Made by a program: the position numbers and the translations under genes. From an uncultured Hungatella sp. (lineage in GTDB: Bacteria > Bacillota > Clostridia > Lachnospirales > Lachnospiraceae): a DNA stretch of 64,000 bases. The notes under the pieces were generated by a model. It worked only from the letters and a program-made list of their open reading frames with translations. It did no database searches and was not told the DNA's origin. Within the stretch, counting starts at the first letter, position 1. Each line of letters opens with the position of its first letter. The stretch covers positions 62,001-126,000 of the forward strand of contig CATLBR010000003.1 of assembly GCA_949879795.1 (NCBI GenBank), given 5' to 3'. Shown here piece after piece: positions 1 through 9,398 of the stretch.

Positions 1-104
1 AAGCCAATTTCGCGGTCTTTGAGAACAATCCGCTGGAGGATATTGAGGCTCTTATGGACTGCTGTATGACCGTGCTCTCCGGTGAAATCGTGTTCCAGAA
101 GTAA
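1..104 (+). CDS. Amidohydrolase family protein, C-terminal end (partial)
   Basis: Only the last 33 codons are inside the window; the frame is open to the left edge and stops at TAA 102-104. The tail reads FAVFENNPLEDIEAL, then an ending in GEIVFQK. This is the usual C-terminus of metal-dependent amidohydrolases of the imidazolonepropionase/YtcJ kind, where a 'DADLVVFDxNPLED' strand is followed by a final 'VxxGxIVYxK' strand. The substrate cannot be read from this fragment. A strong terminator follows at once, so it is the last gene of a rightward unit that converges on the leftward his operon. Confidence 0.6.
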   Translation, partial: ANFAVFENNPLEDIEALMDCCMTVLSGEIVFQK

Positions 105-130
105 TTAGGTTTTAATCGAACAAGCAAAAA

Positions 131-164
131 AGTCCCCTGCGCTTAAGCTGCGCGGGGGATTTTT
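131..164 (+). terminator. Rho-independent terminator after the amidohydrolase
   Basis: A 10-bp GC-rich stem (133-142 with 150-159, one T-G pair) encloses a 7-base loop and is followed by a T run at 160-164. An A run at 126-131 lets it also work leftward, so it may end the his operon from the other side. Confidence 0.85.
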
Positions 165-177
165 ACATGGAACTCAG

Positions 178-207
178 AAAAAACTCGACCTGCCAAACCG
201 GGCAGTC
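178..207 (-). terminator. Possible terminator of the his-pepT operon
   Basis: Read leftward after the pepT stop there is a short hairpin (CTGCC/GGCAG). A few bases later comes a run of six T (complement of 178-183). The stem is only 5 bp and the T run is offset, so this is a weak call. The bidirectional-looking hairpin at 131-164 could do the same job. Confidence 0.35.
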
Positions 208-248
208 AGGAACATAGGCTTCCTGCGCCGCTCCTCTCCTGGATGTCC

Positions 249-1478
249 CTACCTCTCCTCAAACTTCTTCACGATATTGAGCAGAAGTTCTGTGACTTTT
301 TCCATGGCCTGGACAGAGATATATTCAAACTTTCCGTGGAAGTTGTGCCCTCCTGTGCAGAGATTGGGACAAGGAAGACCTTTGTGGGAGAGGGTTGCTC
401 CGTCTGTACCGCCCCTGATAGGAGTGATGACAGGCTGGATATCAAGATCGGCCATGGCGGCCTTGGCAATGTCGATAAGGTACATATGCTCTTTGATCTT
501 CTCCTTCATGTTGAAGTAAGTATCCTTCACGATCAGCTCAATGGTTCCCTCCCCGTACTTTTCATTCATAAAATCAGCCACACGCTGCATATATGCCTTT
601 TTCGCCAGAAACTTCTCCATGTCATGGTCTCTGATGATGTAGTCCATCACTGTAGTTTCCACACTCCCTGAGATGGTATCCACGTGGAAAAATCCCTCAT
701 ACTCCTGAGTATACATGGGATTGTCAAAAACAGGCAGCATGCTCTGGAACTCCATAGCCATGAGAATAGCATTTTTCATCTTCCCTTTGGCAGAACCGGT
801 GTGGATGCTCAGACCGTGGACGATAACCTTCCCCGAGGCGGCATTGAAGTTCTCATAATCCAGTCCTCCCAGGGCTCCCCCGTCCACGGTGTAAGCCATA
901 TCGGCCCCAAAGCCGGGGATGTCAAACAACTCCGGTCCCCGACCCACTTCCTCATCGGGGGTGAAGCCTACCTTGATGGTTCCGTGAGGAATCTCCGGGT
1001 GCTGCAGCAGATACTGGGCGAGGGCCATGATCTCGGCGATCCCCGCCTTATCGTCAGCCCCTAAAAGGGTGGTCCCGTCTGTGGTGATGAGATCCTGCCC
1101 CACATAGTTCAAAAGATCCGGGTACTGTTCAGGCCCCATGACAATCCTTTCCTGCTCGTTGAGGACTATGGTCTTGCCGTCGTAGTTTTTCACGAATCGG
1201 GCATTCACGTTTTCTCCTGATAACGCGGGGGATGTGTCCATATGGGCGATAAATCCCAACACCGGCACCTTTTTGTCCGTAGTGGCAGGGATGGTTCCGT
1301 ATACGTAGGCGTGGTCGTCCATCTTTACATCGCTGGCTCCCATACTCTCAAGCTCCTGGGCCAGCATTCTGGCCAGATTTTTCTGTTTCTCCGTGCTGGG
1401 AATCTGATCCTTCTCTGGGAGTGACATGGTGTCCACCTTAATGTACCTTAAGAATCGCTCCAATACTGTAGTTTCCAT
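249..1478 (-). CDS. pepT: Peptidase T (tripeptide aminopeptidase)
   Basis: A 409-residue cytosolic zinc peptidase of family M20B that removes the N-terminal residue from tripeptides; the length is typical. The M20 metal-site landmarks appear in order: AHMDTSPA (first His/Asp), GADDKAG (bridging Asp), DEEVGRG (catalytic and metal Glu), TVDGG, and the C-terminal [13 protein letters not shown] His. RGGTDGA, which PepT uses to bind substrate, is also present. The ATG at 1478 has GGAGGAAAT upstream. It lies 26 bp after the hisIE fusion and is probably the last gene of the his operon, although it has no role in histidine synthesis. Confidence 0.93.
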   Translation of the reverse strand: METTVLERFLRYIKVDTMSLPEKDQIPSTEKQKNLARMLAQELESMGASDVKMDDHAYVYGTIPATTDKKVPVLGFIAHMDTSPALSGENVNARFVKNYDGKTIVLNEQERIVMGPEQYPDLLNYVGQDLITTDGTTLLGADDKAGIAEIMALAQYLLQHPEIPHGTIKVGFTPDEEVGRGPELFDIPGFGADMAYTVDGGALGGLDYENFNAASGKVIVHGLSIHTGSAKGKMKNAILMAMEFQSMLPVFDNPMYTQEYEGFFHVDTISGSVETTVMDYIIRDHDMEKFLAKKAYMQRVADFMNEKYGEGTIELIVKDTYFNMKEKIKEHMYLIDIAKAAMADLDIQPVITPIRGGTDGATLSHKGLPCPNLCTGGHNFHGKFEYISVQAMEKVTELLLNIVKKFEER

Positions 1479-1504
1479 CTTTATTTCCTCCGTTTCTTGT
1501 TTTT

Positions 1505-2815
1505 CTAGCGGTTTGCCAGTTCTTCCATAATTTCTTCCCAGCTGATTCCTCTGTCAGCCATCAGCACCATCATGTGGTACAGAAAATCAGCGATCTCATA
1601 TTTGATCTCCTCCGGGTTTGGATTCTTGGAAGCGATAATGATCTCCGAAGCCTCCTCCCCCATCTTTTTCAGGATCTTGTCCAGCCCTTTGTCGAAAAGA
1701 TAGTTTGTGTAAGATCCCTCTTTCGGGTGTTCCTTCCTGTCCAAAATCACCGCGAACACATCTTCAAACACCTTTAGCGGGTTGGTATCTCGGTACTCCT
1801 TCTGAACCAGAGGCTTGAAAAAGCAGGATCTGGCCCCTGTGTGGCAGGCGGCTCCTATCTGTTTCACTTTGGCCAGGATGGTGTCGTTGTCGCAGTCTAA
1901 GTGGAGAGACTTGACATACTGGTAGTGGCCGGAGGTCTCTCCTTTCATCCACAGTTTTCCGCGGCTTCGGCTGTAGTAGGTCATCTTCCCGGTTTTTAAA
2001 GTCTGCTCAAAAGACTGGCGGTTCATGTACGCCAGCATGAGAACCTCAGAAGTCTTGTAATCCTGAATTATAGCAGGAATCAGACCGTCCTGGTTCAGCT
2101 TAAAATCCTCCCACCGAATCTGACTCTCAAAGGTGTCCGTGGCAATGCCCCTCTTTCTCAGTTCCTGCTTCATGTTCATGCAGTTGCCCTCATACTCTTC
2201 GGGAACCGTCAGAACCACTCCTTCCACCAGAGGTATTCTGAGAAAAGAGGCCACCGCCTCCGGCGTATCCTGATCACAAAATGCCAGCACCGGCACATGA
2301 TGTCCCAAAAGAGCCGAGGACAGACTGTGGGCTGCCACACTTCTGTCTTCTCTTCCGAAACAGTCCATAATCAGCATGGAGGCCCCCAACTGTTCAAATT
2401 CTTCCGACCGCTCAAGAAACGAAAGCTCCGGAAGATAGGCATATATCTTCTCCCCCCCAAACCGATGGGAACCCTCCTTGATCAGATCCACCTGCTCATC
2501 CTCAGACACGTCAAGAAATACCGCCTTCGCGCCGGCATAGAGATATTTTTTTATGTCTTCCAGACGGCTGATCCTTCCTCCCGCGATAATGGGAATATCC
2601 ACAGTGCGGACCGCCTCTTTGATCATCAGAACCGTTCTCTCGTGATCCTCGTCCGTCAGGGAAAGATCATGAATCAGAAGCTCATCGGCTCCGTTGTCAC
2701 TGTAGTAGCGGCTTAAAGTCAGGAAATCATCGCTGAAATACTCCTGCCCCTCGTCCAGAATCACCGCCTGTCCCTGGCGGCATCCAAAACTTGGAATCAA
2801 TTTTTTGTAGGTCAT
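1505..2815 (-). CDS. hisIE: HisF-like domain fused to HisI-HisE (PR-AMP cyclohydrolase / PR-ATP pyrophosphatase)
   Basis: 436 residues in three parts. Residues about 230-330 are HisI (PRA-CH), which opens the adenine ring of PR-AMP; LDCDND and [12 protein letters not shown] are its metal-site motifs. Residues about 340-436 are HisE (PRA-PH), which hydrolyses [20 protein letters not shown] and a late EIADFLYH are its NTP-pyrophosphatase helices. Residues 1-225 are a (beta/alpha) barrel resembling His[16 protein letters not shown] and [11 protein letters not shown] match the HisF GADE and VGGGI segments. Where HisF has catalytic Asp11 (CLDVKDG) this protein has SFGCRQG, and the second Asp region reads AYLPE, so the barrel is probably inactive. 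Ordinary HisIE has about 200-250 residues. The HisI and HisE calls are firm; the role of the N-terminal part is unknown. Confidence 0.9.
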   Translation of the reverse strand: MTYKKLIPSFGCRQGQAVILDEGQEYFSDDFLTLSRYYSDNGADELLIHDLSLTDEDHERTVLMIKEAVRTVDIPIIAGGRISRLEDIKKYLYAGAKAVFLDVSEDEQVDLIKEGSHRFGGEKIYAYLPELSFLERSEEFEQLGASMLIMDCFGREDRSVAAHSLSSALLGHHVPVLAFCDQDTPEAVASFLRIPLVEGVVLTVPEEYEGNCMNMKQELRKRGIATDTFESQIRWEDFKLNQDGLIPAIIQDYKTSEVLMLAYMNRQSFEQTLKTGKMTYYSRSRGKLWMKGETSGHYQYVKSLHLDCDNDTILAKVKQIGAACHTGARSCFFKPLVQKEYRDTNPLKVFEDVFAVILDRKEHPKEGSYTNYLFDKGLDKILKKMGEEASEIIIASKNPNPEEIKYEIADFLYHMMVLMADRGISWEEIMEELANR

Positions 2816-2853
2816 AAACTTCGCGCTTCCTCTCTGCCTTTTCTCTTGGTAAA

Positions 2854-3570
2854 TTACTGGAATCTCCTCACGGCCTCTCTCAGATCCAGACGTTTTTCAT
2901 AGAGAGCCTTCCCGATAATGGCTCCTTTTACTCCCTGGTCAAAAAGCTCCTGCAGATCCTCTATGGAGGACACTCCGCCGGATGCGATGATGTCCATCCC
3001 CGTCTCCTCCGTCAGTTTTCTGGTGGCTTCCACGTTTGGGCCCGACAGCATTCCGTCCCTGGAAATATCTGTGTATACCACATGCCTGACCCCATATTCT
3101 TTCATCTTGCCGCACAGACATGAGGCCGTCATCTGGCTGACTTTCTCCCAGCCTTCCACGGCCACCATACCGTTCCTGGCATCCACGCCCACCACAATTT
3201 TTTCCGGTCCGTAGATTTCCAGCAGTTCTTTGACAAATTCCGGCTCCCTCACTGCCCTGGTGCCGATGATGACCCTCCGGACTCCCAATCCCAGCAGCCG
3301 CTCCGCCGTCTCCTTACTCCGAATTCCCCCGCCTACCTGGACCGGAACCTTCACAGCCTCCAGGATGCGTTGGATCACAGGTTCATTTACAGATTTCCCT
3401 GCCAGCGCCCCGTCAAGATCCACAAGATGAAGAAAATCCGCCCCCTGTGACACCCATGTCTTTGCCGCCTCCCCGGGATCATCCGAATATACTTTTACAT
3501 CGTCAAAAAGTCCCTGGGTCAGACGGACACATTTCCCGTCTTTCATATCGATTGCAGGATATAACTGCAT
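2854..3570 (-). CDS. hisA: ProFAR isomerase (HisA)
   Basis: A 238-residue (beta/alpha)8 barrel that catalyses the Amadori rearrangement of ProFAR to PRFAR, the fourth step of histidine synthesis. Both catalytic aspartates are visible: [12 protein letters not shown] near the N-terminus and [15 protein letters not shown] at mid-length. The phosphate-binding GGGIRS and the C-terminal ASGGVSS and IIGKAL loops are intact. The length is normal for HisA and it is not a PriA-type dual enzyme by any feature I can see. It sits 39 bp upstream of the hisIE fusion and downstream of the Dus gene in the same operon. Confidence 0.95.
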   Translation of the reverse strand: MQLYPAIDMKDGKCVRLTQGLFDDVKVYSDDPGEAAKTWVSQGADFLHLVDLDGALAGKSVNEPVIQRILEAVKVPVQVGGGIRSKETAERLLGLGVRRVIIGTRAVREPEFVKELLEIYGPEKIVVGVDARNGMVAVEGWEKVSQMTASCLCGKMKEYGVRHVVYTDISRDGMLSGPNVEATRKLTEETGMDIIASGGVSSIEDLQELFDQGVKGAIIGKALYEKRLDLREAVRRFQ

Positions 3571-3639
3571 GTACAGTTCCCCCTCTCTTTGCAGCCGGGG
3601 CCGAAGATTTTGCCCCGGAAAATTTCCGCTCTGGGCAGT

Positions 3640-4605
3640 TCACGACGTTCCCAGATATCCGCCCCCCGGAATCAGCCGGCAGCCAGAAAACATGGCGGAC
3701 ACTGCCGCCTCATAGTCTCCCAGTGTCTGGGCCTTCTTTATCTTCTTGGCAGCCTTTCCGCTGTCCTCAAACGCCGCCGCCAGATAGCACCATACCTCTT
3801 TCATCTTGAACAGAACCACCTTCTGGCCTGCCTCTGCCAGATATACCTGCCGGTTGGCCTGATAGAGCCGGTGGTGAAATTCCTTAAGTCTCTCTGCGGA
3901 CAGCTTTTCGTCATACTTCTCAAGCAGCCCCGGATACGCGATAATCCCTCTTCCCAGCATGACGGCCTCAAGTCGGGGAAACTGTCCCTCAAGCCTGTCT
4001 TCATCTTCTGTTCGAAAGATGTCGCCGTTATAGCATACCGGGTTGGCACTGTGTTCAAAAGCCCAGGCAAACACATTCATCCGCGGGGTATTCCTGTACA
4101 TATCCTTACTGACTCGGGGATGGATGATCAGTTCTTCCATGGGATATCTGTTGTATATGTCCAGAAGCTCTTCAAACTCCTCCGGCTGTTCTTTTCCGAG
4201 ACGGGTTTTTACGGAGATCTTCATGTCCACGCAGGAAAATATCTCATAAAGACACTGATCAACCTGCCGTGGGAAGGCCAGAAAGCCTGCCCCACGGCCT
4301 TTTGACACCACCGTTCCCGAAGGGCAGCCCAGATTCAGATTCACCTCGCCATAGCCCATATCCTGCAGGAGCTTCGCGGTGCGGATAAAGTCCTCTGCGC
4401 TGTTGGTGAGAATCTGAGGAACTACATACATGTTCTTGTTGTGTTCCGGTTCCACATCCCTGTACTCCCTCGGACTCAGCTTTCCATTCTGGTTGGGAGA
4501 GAGGAAGGGGGTAAAATATTTGTCCATAGGCGGGAAGCAGCTGTGGTACACATTGCGGAACACGCAGCCGGTTATACCCTCCATAGGAGCCAGATAATGT
4601 CTCAT
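3640..4605 (-). CDS. tRNA-dihydrouridine synthase family protein
   Basis: A 321-residue flavoenzyme of the Dus family, which reduces uridines of the tRNA D-loop with FMN and NADPH. Landmarks are the N-terminal APMEGITGCVFRNVY, the active-site cysteine in NLNLGCPSGTVVSKGRGAGFL (shown to its 20th residue ..GF), VKTRLG, IIHPR and MLGRGIIAYPGL of the FMN barrel. The C-terminal helical domain is shorter and more divergent than in DusA/B/C, as in many clostridial paralogues, so the target uridine is not predicted. It lies between the dCMP deaminase gene and hisA, reads the same way, and has no histidine-pathway role. Confidence 0.85.
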   Translation of the reverse strand: MRHYLAPMEGITGCVFRNVYHSCFPPMDKYFTPFLSPNQNGKLSPREYRDVEPEHNKNMYVVPQILTNSAEDFIRTAKLLQDMGYGEVNLNLGCPSGTVVSKGRGAGFLAFPRQVDQCLYEIFSCVDMKISVKTRLGKEQPEEFEELLDIYNRYPMEELIIHPRVSKDMYRNTPRMNVFAWAFEHSANPVCYNGDIFRTEDEDRLEGQFPRLEAVMLGRGIIAYPGLLEKYDEKLSAERLKEFHHRLYQANRQVYLAEAGQKVVLFKMKEVWCYLAAAFEDSGKAAKKIKKAQTLGDYEAAVSAMFSGCRLIPGGGYLGTS

Positions 4606-4636
4606 ATATTTATCCTCACTGACAGTCTCGGAGAAC

Positions 4637-5128
4637 TCAATAGCCGAATTCTCCCTCCAGGGACTCGTCTTCCTCGATCCATCTCTGCACCGGTATGGCC
4701 CTGTAGCGGCTCTCGTCGTCTCTCACATAGACAGTCTTGATTCCCGCGTTAATGATCATCCTCTTGCACATGGAGCAGCTGCAGGAATTGGCTATGTATT
4801 CTCCCGTAGCCGCCTCCTTGCCCGAGAGAAACAGTGCGCTTCCGATCATTCTCTCCCGCTCAGCGCTGATGATGGCGTTTGCCTCTGCGTGGACACTGCG
4901 GCACAGCTCATACCTCTCTCCTCTGGGAATATTCATTTTTTGCCGGATGCAGACTCCCAGATCCGAGCAGTTTTTCCGCCCCCTGGGAGCCCCCACGTAT
5001 CCGGTGGAGATCACCTCGTCGTTTTTCACGATCACTGCCCCGTAAAGTCTCCGCAGGCATGTTCCTCTTTTAGCCACCACATCAGCCAGATCCAGATAAT
5101 AATTGATCTTGTCCCGTCTCTCCATCAT
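4637..5128 (-). CDS. dCMP deaminase (ComEB-like cytidine/deoxycytidylate deaminase)
   Basis: A 163-residue zinc deaminase of the deoxycytidylate deaminase family (dCMP to dUMP, for dTMP synthesis). HAEANAI supplies the zinc-binding His and catalytic Glu, and NSCSCSMCKRMIINAGI supplies the two zinc-binding Cys. GAVIVKNDEVISTGY is the conserved N-terminal strand-loop. The final Cys motif lacks the classic PC start, reading SCSC instead, a variant typical of clostridial members. Its ATG is two bases from the topB stop, so the two are probably translationally coupled. Confidence 0.85.
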   Translation of the reverse strand: MMERRDKINYYLDLADVVAKRGTCLRRLYGAVIVKNDEVISTGYVGAPRGRKNCSDLGVCIRQKMNIPRGERYELCRSVHAEANAIISAERERMIGSALFLSGKEAATGEYIANSCSCSMCKRMIINAGIKTVYVRDDESRYRAIPVQRWIEEDESLEGEFGY

Positions 5129-5130
5129 GT

Positions 5131-7359
5131 CTATTCCTCCAATTTAATCCCTGCCAGGGCCTGTGCAAAGATGTTGTTCACAGGTTCGGCCGCCTCCTTT
5201 TTTTGCTGGTTTAAGTATCTGGCCACATCCTTTTTGGACACGCCTGCCCCTTCCTTTTTTCTTCGCTCCTGGAACGCCTTCAGTTTCTCCTTGTAGCCGC
5301 ACCTGCACACGAAGATCTGACCATCCCCCCTGCCTCTCAGCTCCATCTTTTTGTGGCAGTTGGGACACCGGGCGTTGGAAGTTCTGGACACTGTCTCCCT
5401 GTAGCCGCACTCCCTGTTCTGACACACCAGCATCTCGCTGTTCTTGCCCTTGACAAGCAGCATCCGTTTGCCGCACTGAGGACATTTGTGGTTGGTGAGA
5501 TTGTCGTGCTGGAAACTGCCCTCCCCTATCTTGATCTGGTCGATCAGTTCCCGGGAATAACTTCTGATATCTTTCATAAACACATCTCTTCTCAAGCTCC
5601 CTCCCGCGATCTTTGACAGCTTGATCTCCCAGTCGGCAGTCAGCTCAGGCTTTTTCAAATCCTCTGGAACCAGTTCCAAAAGCTGTCTTGCTTTGGAAGT
5701 GAGATATATCTCCTTGCCTTTTTTCTCCAAAAGAAAACTGGAAAACAGCTTCTCTATGATATCAGCCCTGGTGGCAACCGTCCCAAGCCCCCCGGTCTCC
5801 CCCAAGGTTTTCGCCATGACCTTGTCCCCGGACTCCATGTAACCCGCAGGGTTCTCCATGGCTGACAAAAGCGTGCTCTCCGTAAAATGGGCCGGCGGCT
5901 TTGTCTTCCCTTCTGTCAGGACGAAGGTGAGGCCTTTTAAGCTGTCCCCCTGGTTTAGGGTTGGGAGCTGCTGGCTCTTCGCGGTCTGCCGGACCATGTT
6001 CCCAGCCTCTGCGTCTGCTTCCTCATCTTCCTCATCCATATGGAAAGAATCATCTTCGTAGACCGTTTTCCAGCCGGGATTTTTTATCACATTACCCCTG
6101 GCGATAAATGTCTCATCGCCGATTCTGACCGTGACGCTTGTCTGCTCATATTCGCAGGGAGGATACATAACGGCCAGAAAACGCCTGACCACCAGGTCAT
6201 AGATCCGCCGCTCATCCACAGTCATGTGATCCAGTTGGACAAACTGTTCTGTTGGGATGATGGCGTGGTGGTCACTCACCTTTTTGTCGTCCACGAAAAA
6301 CATCTTCTGGGGCAGAGGCTGGTTTGCCAGACGGCCGGCCAGACTCCGAAACGGCCCCACACCGCAGGCCTTCAGCCTCTCCTTCAGCGTGGGCACAATG
6401 TCCGCCGACAGATATCTGGAATCGGTTCTGGGATAAGTCAGCACCTTGTGGTTCTCGTAGAGCCTCTGCATAATGTTGAGCGTCTCCTTGGCCGAATAGT
6501 CAAACCGCCGGTTGGCTTCCCTCTGCAGCTCCGTGAGGTCGTAGAGAAGGGGAGCTATGGTCTTTTTGGGAGTTCGTTTTACCTGAACCACTCTGGCCTC
6601 TCTGCCTGCCGCCTGTTGAAGAACCTCCTCCGCCCGCTTCCTGTCAAAAGTGCTCAGAGACTTTGACTTCTCATCCTGCCAGGTGAGAGTCAGGCCGTGG
6701 CCTTTTCCCTGGATGCCGTAGTATGGTTTCGGCACAAACTGCCGGATCTGCTCCTCACGCCTAGCGATCATGGCCAGGGTAGGTGTCTGGACGCGGCCGC
6801 AGGAAAGCTGGGCATTGTATTTGCAGGTGAGCGCTCTGGTGGCATTGATACCTACAAGCCAGTCCGCCTCCGCTCTGCACATGGCAGCGTCATAGAGAGG
6901 CTCATATTCTTTCCCGTCCTTCAGGTTGGCAAAGCCTTCCCTGATAGCCTTGTCCGTCACAGAAGATATCCACAGCCGCCGCAGCGGCTTGTGGTTGCCT
7001 GCCTTCTTCAAGATCAGGCGGGCCACCAGTTCCCCCTCTCTTCCTGCGTCCGTGGCAATTATGATCTGGTTTATGTCATTTCTGTGAATCTGGGTTTTCA
7101 CTGCCTGATACTGTTTTGAAGTCTGTCTGATCACTTCCAGACGAAACTCTTCCGGCATCATGGGAAGGTGCTCCATCTTCCACTCTTTATATTTTTTGTC
7201 GTAGTCTTCCGGATCTGCCAGGGTCACCAGATGGCCAAGTCCCCAGGTAACGACGTACCGGTCCCCCTCTATAATCCCGTTTCCCTGTCGGGTACATCTT
7301 AAAACTCTGGCGATGTCCCTGGCCACGGAAGGCTTTTCTGCAATGACAAGTGATTTCAT
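5131..7359 (-). CDS. topB: DNA topoisomerase III
   Basis: A 742-residue type IA topoisomerase that relaxes and decatenates DNA. The TOPRIM domain is at the N-terminus (LVIAEKPSVARDIA, then IIIATDAGREGELVARLI with the acidic metal ligands). The active-site tyrosine lies in LTYPRTDSRYLS near residue 310, and QLSCGRVQTPTLAMI belongs to the toroid. The C-terminus has two four-cysteine zinc ribbons (CPQCGKR..CQNRECGY and CPNCHKK..CRCGY). The presence of zinc ribbons and the length of about 740 fit the chromosomal TopB of clostridia. It is co-oriented within the his operon, 29 bp after the LRR gene. Confidence 0.93.
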   Translation of the reverse strand: MKSLVIAEKPSVARDIARVLRCTRQGNGIIEGDRYVVTWGLGHLVTLADPEDYDKKYKEWKMEHLPMMPEEFRLEVIRQTSKQYQAVKTQIHRNDINQIIIATDAGREGELVARLILKKAGNHKPLRRLWISSVTDKAIREGFANLKDGKEYEPLYDAAMCRAEADWLVGINATRALTCKYNAQLSCGRVQTPTLAMIARREEQIRQFVPKPYYGIQGKGHGLTLTWQDEKSKSLSTFDRKRAEEVLQQAAGREARVVQVKRTPKKTIAPLLYDLTELQREANRRFDYSAKETLNIMQRLYENHKVLTYPRTDSRYLSADIVPTLKERLKACGVGPFRSLAGRLANQPLPQKMFFVDDKKVSDHHAIIPTEQFVQLDHMTVDERRIYDLVVRRFLAVMYPPCEYEQTSVTVRIGDETFIARGNVIKNPGWKTVYEDDSFHMDEEDEEADAEAGNMVRQTAKSQQLPTLNQGDSLKGLTFVLTEGKTKPPAHFTESTLLSAMENPAGYMESGDKVMAKTLGETGGLGTVATRADIIEKLFSSFLLEKKGKEIYLTSKARQLLELVPEDLKKPELTADWEIKLSKIAGGSLRRDVFMKDIRSYSRELIDQIKIGEGSFQHDNLTNHKCPQCGKRMLLVKGKNSEMLVCQNRECGYRETVSRTSNARCPNCHKKMELRGRGDGQIFVCRCGYKEKLKAFQERRKKEGAGVSKKDVARYLNQQKKEAAEPVNNIFAQALAGIKLEE

Positions 7360-7388
7360 CGGTTACGCTCCTTTGCCCTGTACGCCCC

Positions 7389-9356
7389 TTATTTCAGAAT
7401 CTGAGTCTTTCCGTTCTCCTCTATCGTGCTGCTGATAGGATTCTGACGGATATCCAGATACTCAAGGCTCTCCGCCTGGTTGAGGGGGGACAGCTCTGTC
7501 ACATAGTTGTTTTTGATTCCCAGATGAGTCAGCTTCTGCAGAGAAGCGGCAAAGCCGATATTGGTCAGCTGATTGCCGTCCAGATAAAGCTCCTCAAGGT
7601 TTGGATAGTTGGAGAGAAAATCCGTATGCCCGTCCAGGGCCACGTCATCATACCATATGTCTGTCATTCCCCCCGAAGACTGCACATAAATATTCTCCTT
7701 CAGACTCACTTCCCGCATCTCCAGTTTCCGCAAAGTGGGATTCTCCCCCAATCTGCCGAAATTAAGTTCAAACATGCAGTTGTTTAAGTACAGCTCTTCC
7801 AGCCCCTGGTGGTTAAACACATTGGAGATGTCTCCCAGAATCTCCATGTTCCGCTGATATCCGCCCCAGCCTTTTCCCTGGCTGATTCCGCTGAAGTCAA
7901 GAACCTTTAAATTAGGCATATTGCTGATAAAATTCACATCTCTCAAGGGAACTGCGTACGTCCACACGGAGTAGCAGGTCAGCCTCTCTAAATTGGCCAT
8001 ACCGGAGAGGGACGCGATCTCGTCGATATTGCAGCCGTGAAGGGACAGATCCTTTAAATCTCCCATGTGTCTCAGAAATGATACGGACATAAAACCGCTC
8101 ATGTCCAGCTTTACCAGACCGGTCAGGGAGGACAGATCCGGGTCGTCCTGGGAGGTGCTCTTGTCGATAGAAAGCTCTGTCAGCCCTGTCAGCCGTTCCA
8201 GAGGGCTGTAATCCAATACTTCATTATTGCCCTCCAGCTTCAGGGAGGCGAGGCCTGTCAGTTCCGCCAGCGGCTCGATGCTGATGGCCTCGGTCTCTGA
8301 CAGAGACAGACTGGTAAGATTGGCCAGCGGCTTCAAAAAGCTCAGATCCCGAATCGCGGGCGACTCTATTTCCAGGCTCTCAAGACCGGTGAGAACCGAG
8401 AGAGCGGAATAGTCGGTCAGGGGAGATGAATCCGACGTGTTGAAAGGGTCATACTCTTCATCCTCCACGATGGTCAAGGATTTTAAATTTTTTAAAGGAA
8501 CAAGCTGCTTCAAATCGGGAGATATAATGTCCTCCACCTGCAAAACCTCCAGATTTTCAAAAACTCCCAGCCCTTCCAGACTTTCAACCCCGTCCAGACT
8601 CAACTCCGTAAGCTGTCCGGGATCTTCCAAAAGCTCGGCCACTTGGGAAATCTCCAGCCCCGAACACACCAATCCTCTCAGCTGACTGAGCCCCTCCAGA
8701 GAATCTACATTTCTGGAATGGGACATGTCCAGTTTTTTAAGCCCTGTGAAAAACCGAAGATTGCTCTCGTCCCAGGCAAGAGGTTCCAGGGTGAAAGTCT
8801 CTATCACAAAAGGCTCCGCCCCATAGGGGTCCTGAAAGCTGTACTCCACGATGGACGACTCAGAGGTAGGACGGACACTGAGATACTGGATTCTGGACAG
8901 CTCTTCCTCCGTCACTGCGGAAGAGTCGGATTTGTTAAATATAAAAGACACCATGGATTCATAGAGAGGGCTGGCAAAACCTGCCGATGTCTCCCACTCC
9001 TCATCTTTTTGGGAAGTTCCGCTGTCATATGGCGCGGTGACAGGTCTGGCAGGTGTCGGGACGGCAGGTTTGCCGGAATCTCCTCCTCCCACAAGACTGA
9101 ATATCCCCACCGCTCCCGCCACCAGAAGAACAGAGCCGGCCGCCACAAGGGCGGACACACCTGAGGAACCGCTGCCGCTTCCGGGACCGGCGGTGGCCTG
9201 GGGATTGGAATACTGGTGGATGTGATAGTTGATGGTCTGGTCTTCTTCCAGCATAAACTGGCTGTTGCAATATTCGCATACAACAATTTTGGGATTGCCC
9301 TCCATGGGCTCTAATTTCCCCCCGCAGGAAGGACACTTTAAATCGGTAATTTTCAT
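7389..9356 (-). CDS. Membrane-anchored zinc-ribbon / leucine-rich-repeat protein
   Basis: 655 residues. The N-terminus has a zinc ribbon with CxxC pairs at C8/C11 and C27/C30 (CPSCGGK..CEYCN). A Gly/Ser-rich linker follows, then one membrane helix at about 67-89 and a Pro-rich stretch to about 120. The rest is a long solenoid of leucine-rich repeats, with units such as LTGLASLKLEGN and PNLEELYLDGNQLTNIG, reminiscent of internalin-type LRRs. With the ribbon at the N-terminus and no signal peptide, the ribbon should be cytoplasmic and the LRRs outside (N-in). LRRs bind proteins, but no partner is evident. Its place between hisB and topB inside the his operon is unexpected. Confidence 0.75.
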   Translation of the reverse strand: MKITDLKCPSCGGKLEPMEGNPKIVVCEYCNSQFMLEEDQTINYHIHQYSNPQATAGPGSGSGSSGVSALVAAGSVLLVAGAVGIFSLVGGGDSGKPAVPTPARPVTAPYDSGTSQKDEEWETSAGFASPLYESMVSFIFNKSDSSAVTEEELSRIQYLSVRPTSESSIVEYSFQDPYGAEPFVIETFTLEPLAWDESNLRFFTGLKKLDMSHSRNVDSLEGLSQLRGLVCSGLEISQVAELLEDPGQLTELSLDGVESLEGLGVFENLEVLQVEDIISPDLKQLVPLKNLKSLTIVEDEEYDPFNTSDSSPLTDYSALSVLTGLESLEIESPAIRDLSFLKPLANLTSLSLSETEAISIEPLAELTGLASLKLEGNNEVLDYSPLERLTGLTELSIDKSTSQDDPDLSSLTGLVKLDMSGFMSVSFLRHMGDLKDLSLHGCNIDEIASLSGMANLERLTCYSVWTYAVPLRDVNFISNMPNLKVLDFSGISQGKGWGGYQRNMEILGDISNVFNHQGLEELYLNNCMFELNFGRLGENPTLRKLEMREVSLKENIYVQSSGGMTDIWYDDVALDGHTDFLSNYPNLEELYLDGNQLTNIGFAASLQKLTHLGIKNNYVTELSPLNQAESLEYLDIRQNPISSTIEENGKTQILK

Positions 9357-9398
9357 AACGCTTCTCCCCTATACTGCTGTCATATTTTCTCTTTTTCT

